This document shows, piece by piece, positions 62,225 to 64,000 of a stretch of DNA of 64,000 nt (positions within the stretch are counted from its first letter, which is position 1; every line of letters begins with the position of its first letter). The translations under genes were made by a program, and so were the position numbers. The notes beneath the pieces are model-generated. The model saw only the letters and a program-made list of their open reading frames with translations, had not been told where the DNA came from and ran no database searches. The DNA is taken from positions 3,100,001-3,164,000 of the forward strand of contig NZ_QEKM01000001.1 in NCBI RefSeq assembly GCF_003096555.1, read 5' to 3'. The stretch is from Simplicispira sp. 125. Lineage in GTDB: Bacteria > Pseudomonadota > Gammaproteobacteria > Burkholderiales > Burkholderiaceae_C.

Positions 62225-63871
62225 ATGGCTGGATTTTTTTCGGTGAGCAGTGCGGACTTGCCCCTGTGGCACGCCGCGCTGGTGGGGGCCCCGGCGCTGT
62301 GGGCCGGGCTGGCGGCAGCGCTGGTGGCTGGCGTGGCCCGCAAAGACACAAGCCCGGTGGTGGCCTGGCGCATCGCAGGTGTGGCCAGCCTGGCTGCTCT
62401 GGTGGCTGCGGGTTTAGGCCTGCTGGCGGTGGCGCTGGGCTCGGCAGGCGTGGGCTACGGGGTCCGCGCCGATGTGGTCGGGGCACTGGTCATGCTGCTG
62501 GTGGCTTTTGTGGGCTGGGTCATCGTGCGCTACTCGCAGACCTACCTGCAGGGCGAACGGCGCGAGCTGCACTACGTGCGCTGGCTCCTGGCCACGCTGG
62601 CCACGGTGCTGGTGGTGGTGGCCACCGACCATCTGCTGGTGCTGGCCCTGGCCTGGACGGCCACCAGCCTCACGCTGCACCACCTGCTGATTTTCTTTGG
62701 TGACCGACCGGCGGCGGTGGTGGCCGCGCACAAGAAGTTCATCGTGGCGCGCCTGGCCGATGTGTGCATGCTGGGTGCCACGGCGCTGCTGTGGGTGGCT
62801 TATGGCACGCCGCACATCCACGCCATGCTGGCGCAGGCTGCGGACGCGCCCCTGCCAGGATCGGTGCAACTGGCCGTGGTGCTGCTGGCATGTACGGCGG
62901 TGCTCAAATGTGCGCAACTGCCGTTCCATGGCTGGCTCATCCAGGTGATGGAGGCGCCCACGCCGGTATCGGCCCTGCTGCATGCGGGCATCGTGAACCT
63001 GGGCGGCTTTGTGTTGCTGCGTTTTGCCCCGCTGGTGTCTGAGGTGCCTGCTGCGCAAACCCTGCTGGTGGTGGCTGGTGCAGCCACGGCCGTATTGGCG
63101 GCGCTGGTGATGACGACGCGCATCAGCATCAAGGTGATGCTGGCCTGGTCCACCTGTGCGCAGATGGGTTTCATGCTGATGCAGTGCGGCCTGGGGGCCT
63201 GGGACATGGCGCTGCTGCACCTGCTGGCGCACTCGCTCTACAAGGCACATGCCTTTTTGGGCGCAGGCGGTGCCGTGCGGCGTGCGCAACTGGTGCAGCT
63301 GACGCCGCAGGCGCCAGCCTGCGGGCTGGGCGCGACGCTGGTGGGTGCTGTCACCGGCATGGCCATGGTGCTTGTCGCCGGTGCTCTGTGGAGCCTGTGG
63401 ATGCCGGGTTTGGTGGCATCGCCTGCGATGTGGGTGCTGGCGGGTGTGGTGTCGCTGGCGCTTACGCCCCTGGTGCGGGCGCAAGCACAAAGCGCCTCGT
63501 GGATCGCGTTGGCGGGTGCTGCGCTGTGTGTGGCGCTGACGTATTTCGGACTGCATGTGCTGCTGGGCGGTTGGCTGGGTATGCCAGCGCCGCAGCCGGT
63601 GACCGCACTCTGGGTGGGCGCTGCGCTGGCTTTTGTCGTCCTGTTCGTGTTGCAGTCGGTCGTCACCCTGGCCCCAGGAGGGGTGCTGGCGCAGCGCCTG
63701 TACCCGTGGTTCTACGGCGGGCTGTTCCTGGATGAAAAGTTCAACAGCCTGGCCTTTGCGCTGTGGGCACCGCCTACACCTGCGCGGCAGGCCACCGCTT
63801 TGCCCATGCTGTCCGTGGTGGCTGCCCCGCCCGCACACCTGCATCCCGCCGCCTCTGGAGTGACACCATGA
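62225..63871 (+). CDS. dabB: DabB, proton-pumping subunit of the DAC bicarbonate accumulator
   Basis: 548 residues, related to NuoL/MrpA: about 14 membrane helices with conserved Lys/His/Glu regions, e.g. KCAQLPFHGWLIQVMEAPTPVSALLHAG (spans 62908-62992) and LLHLLAHSLYKAHAFLGAG. There is no complex I operon around it, and it is followed by dabA with an ATGA overlap. DabAB uses the proton gradient to drive one-way CO2 hydration to bicarbonate. ATG 62225 has AAAGGA upstream. Confidence 0.9.
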   Translation: MAGFFSVSSADLPLWHAALVGAPALWAGLAAALVAGVARKDTSPVVAWRIAGVASLAALVAAGLGLLAVALGSAGVGYGVRADVVGALVMLLVAFVGWVIVRYSQTYLQGERRELHYVRWLLATLATVLVVVATDHLLVLALAWTATSLTLHHLLIFFGDRPAAVVAAHKKFIVARLADVCMLGATALLWVAYGTPHIHAMLAQAADAPLPGSVQLAVVLLACTAVLKCAQLPFHGWLIQVMEAPTPVSALLHAGIVNLGGFVLLRFAPLVSEVPAAQTLLVVAGAATAVLAALVMTTRISIKVMLAWSTCAQMGFMLMQCGLGAWDMALLHLLAHSLYKAHAFLGAGGAVRRAQLVQLTPQAPACGLGATLVGAVTGMAMVLVAGALWSLWMPGLVASPAMWVLAGVVSLALTPLVRAQAQSASWIALAGAALCVALTYFGLHVLLGGWLGMPAPQPVTALWVGAALAFVVLFVLQSVVTLAPGGVLAQRLYPWFYGGLFLDEKFNSLAFALWAPPTPARQATALPMLSVVAAPPAHLHPAASGVTP

Positions 63872-64000
63872 CCGCACTTGCCCAGGACATCGATCGGGCC
63901 TGCGCCTGCATTGCGCCCACTTGGCCGCTGGACCAGTTCATTGCCGTCAACCCTTACTGGGGCTGGGTCGATAAGCCCATGCCACAGGCGGCGGCGGCAT
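63868..64000 (+). CDS. dabA: DabA (DUF2309), inorganic-carbon transporter subunit, 5' part
   Basis: Only the first 44 codons are inside the window. They match the DUF2309 N-terminus (CACIAPTWPLDQFIAVNPYW). DabA is the zinc-binding, carbonic-anhydrase-like partner of DabB. The ATG overlaps the dabB stop (ATGA), so the two are translationally coupled. Confidence 0.85.
   Translation, partial: MTALAQDIDRACACIAPTWPLDQFIAVNPYWGWVDKPMPQAAAA

Overview
The window is a GC-rich bacterial chromosome segment. Gene content and style point to a betaproteobacterium of the family Comamonadaceae (Acidovorax/Simplicispira-like): a soluble NAD-linked formate dehydrogenase (fds) operon, a Liv-type ABC transporter embedded in acyl-CoA catabolism genes, DinG, RdgC, FdhD, DUF3297, and several families of short intergenic repeats that I associate with this family. 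The genus call is an inference from remembered protein similarity, not from a search. No tRNA, rRNA, CRISPR array or insertion sequence was found.

Layout. 1-9.0 kb: yedE-yedF sulfur/selenium-type transporter pair, an HDOD protein, acylphosphatase with a small HMA-fold protein, a MazG-like pyrophosphohydrolase, a threonine-rich leader peptide plus terminator in front of homoserine dehydrogenase (a candidate attenuator), a radical SAM protein and a lytic transglycosylase. 9.0-12.5 kb: a decayed dinD-like gene and dinG, with a LexA-type box between them. 12.5-19.2 kb: a TetR regulator facing an acyl-CoA operon (solute-binding protein, two SDRs, acyl-CoA ligase, SCP-x thiolase). 19.2-29.0 kb: a zinc-ribbon protein, then a LysR regulator, an OFA-type formate/oxalate transporter and fdsG-fdsB-fdsA-fdhD-fdsD. 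29.0-34.8 kb: CopG regulator with PHB depolymerase, exonuclease, methyltransferase, NnrU, a small membrane protein, NlpC/P60 lipoprotein and DAHP synthase. 34.9-39.8 kb: a 1611-residue GAF/PAS/GGDEF/EAL protein. 39.8-40.6 kb: a gene-free stretch with a tandemly duplicated origin-like module (DnaA-trio tracts plus DnaA boxes). 40.6-43.3 kb: PagL, Spy/CpxP, RdgC and DUF3297. 43.3-54.6 kb: livGHM-SBP-livF-acyl-CoA synthetase-enoyl-CoA hydratase-thiolase-acyl-CoA dehydrogenase on the minus strand, with a divergent TetR. 54.7-57.8 kb: cueR-copZ and divergent copA. 57.8-64 kb: old yellow enzyme, MFS transporter, GST, LysR, and dabB-dabA (bicarbonate-accumulating complex), with dabA cut by the window end.

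How the parts work together. Formate can enter through the OFA carrier and be oxidised by the Fds complex to CO2 and NADH, and DabAB would concentrate inorganic carbon as bicarbonate. The two TetR-controlled clusters look like separate CoA-thioester degradation routes; only the second carries a full transporter. Copper handling is a compact CueR/CopZ/CopA unit with two mirror-image operators. Regulation is unusually readable: two TetR palindromes, a CopG palindrome over a ribosome-binding site, paired CueR operators, a LexA box and a possible Thr attenuator.

The most unusual signals are (1) the duplicated origin-like module at 39.8-40.5 kb, with matching element spacing in both copies, (2) a dispersed intergenic repeat translated in frame inside copA, (3) the Thr-rich leader with terminator before hom, and (4) at least nine copies of a roughly 45-bp AT-flanked stem-loop repeat between genes.
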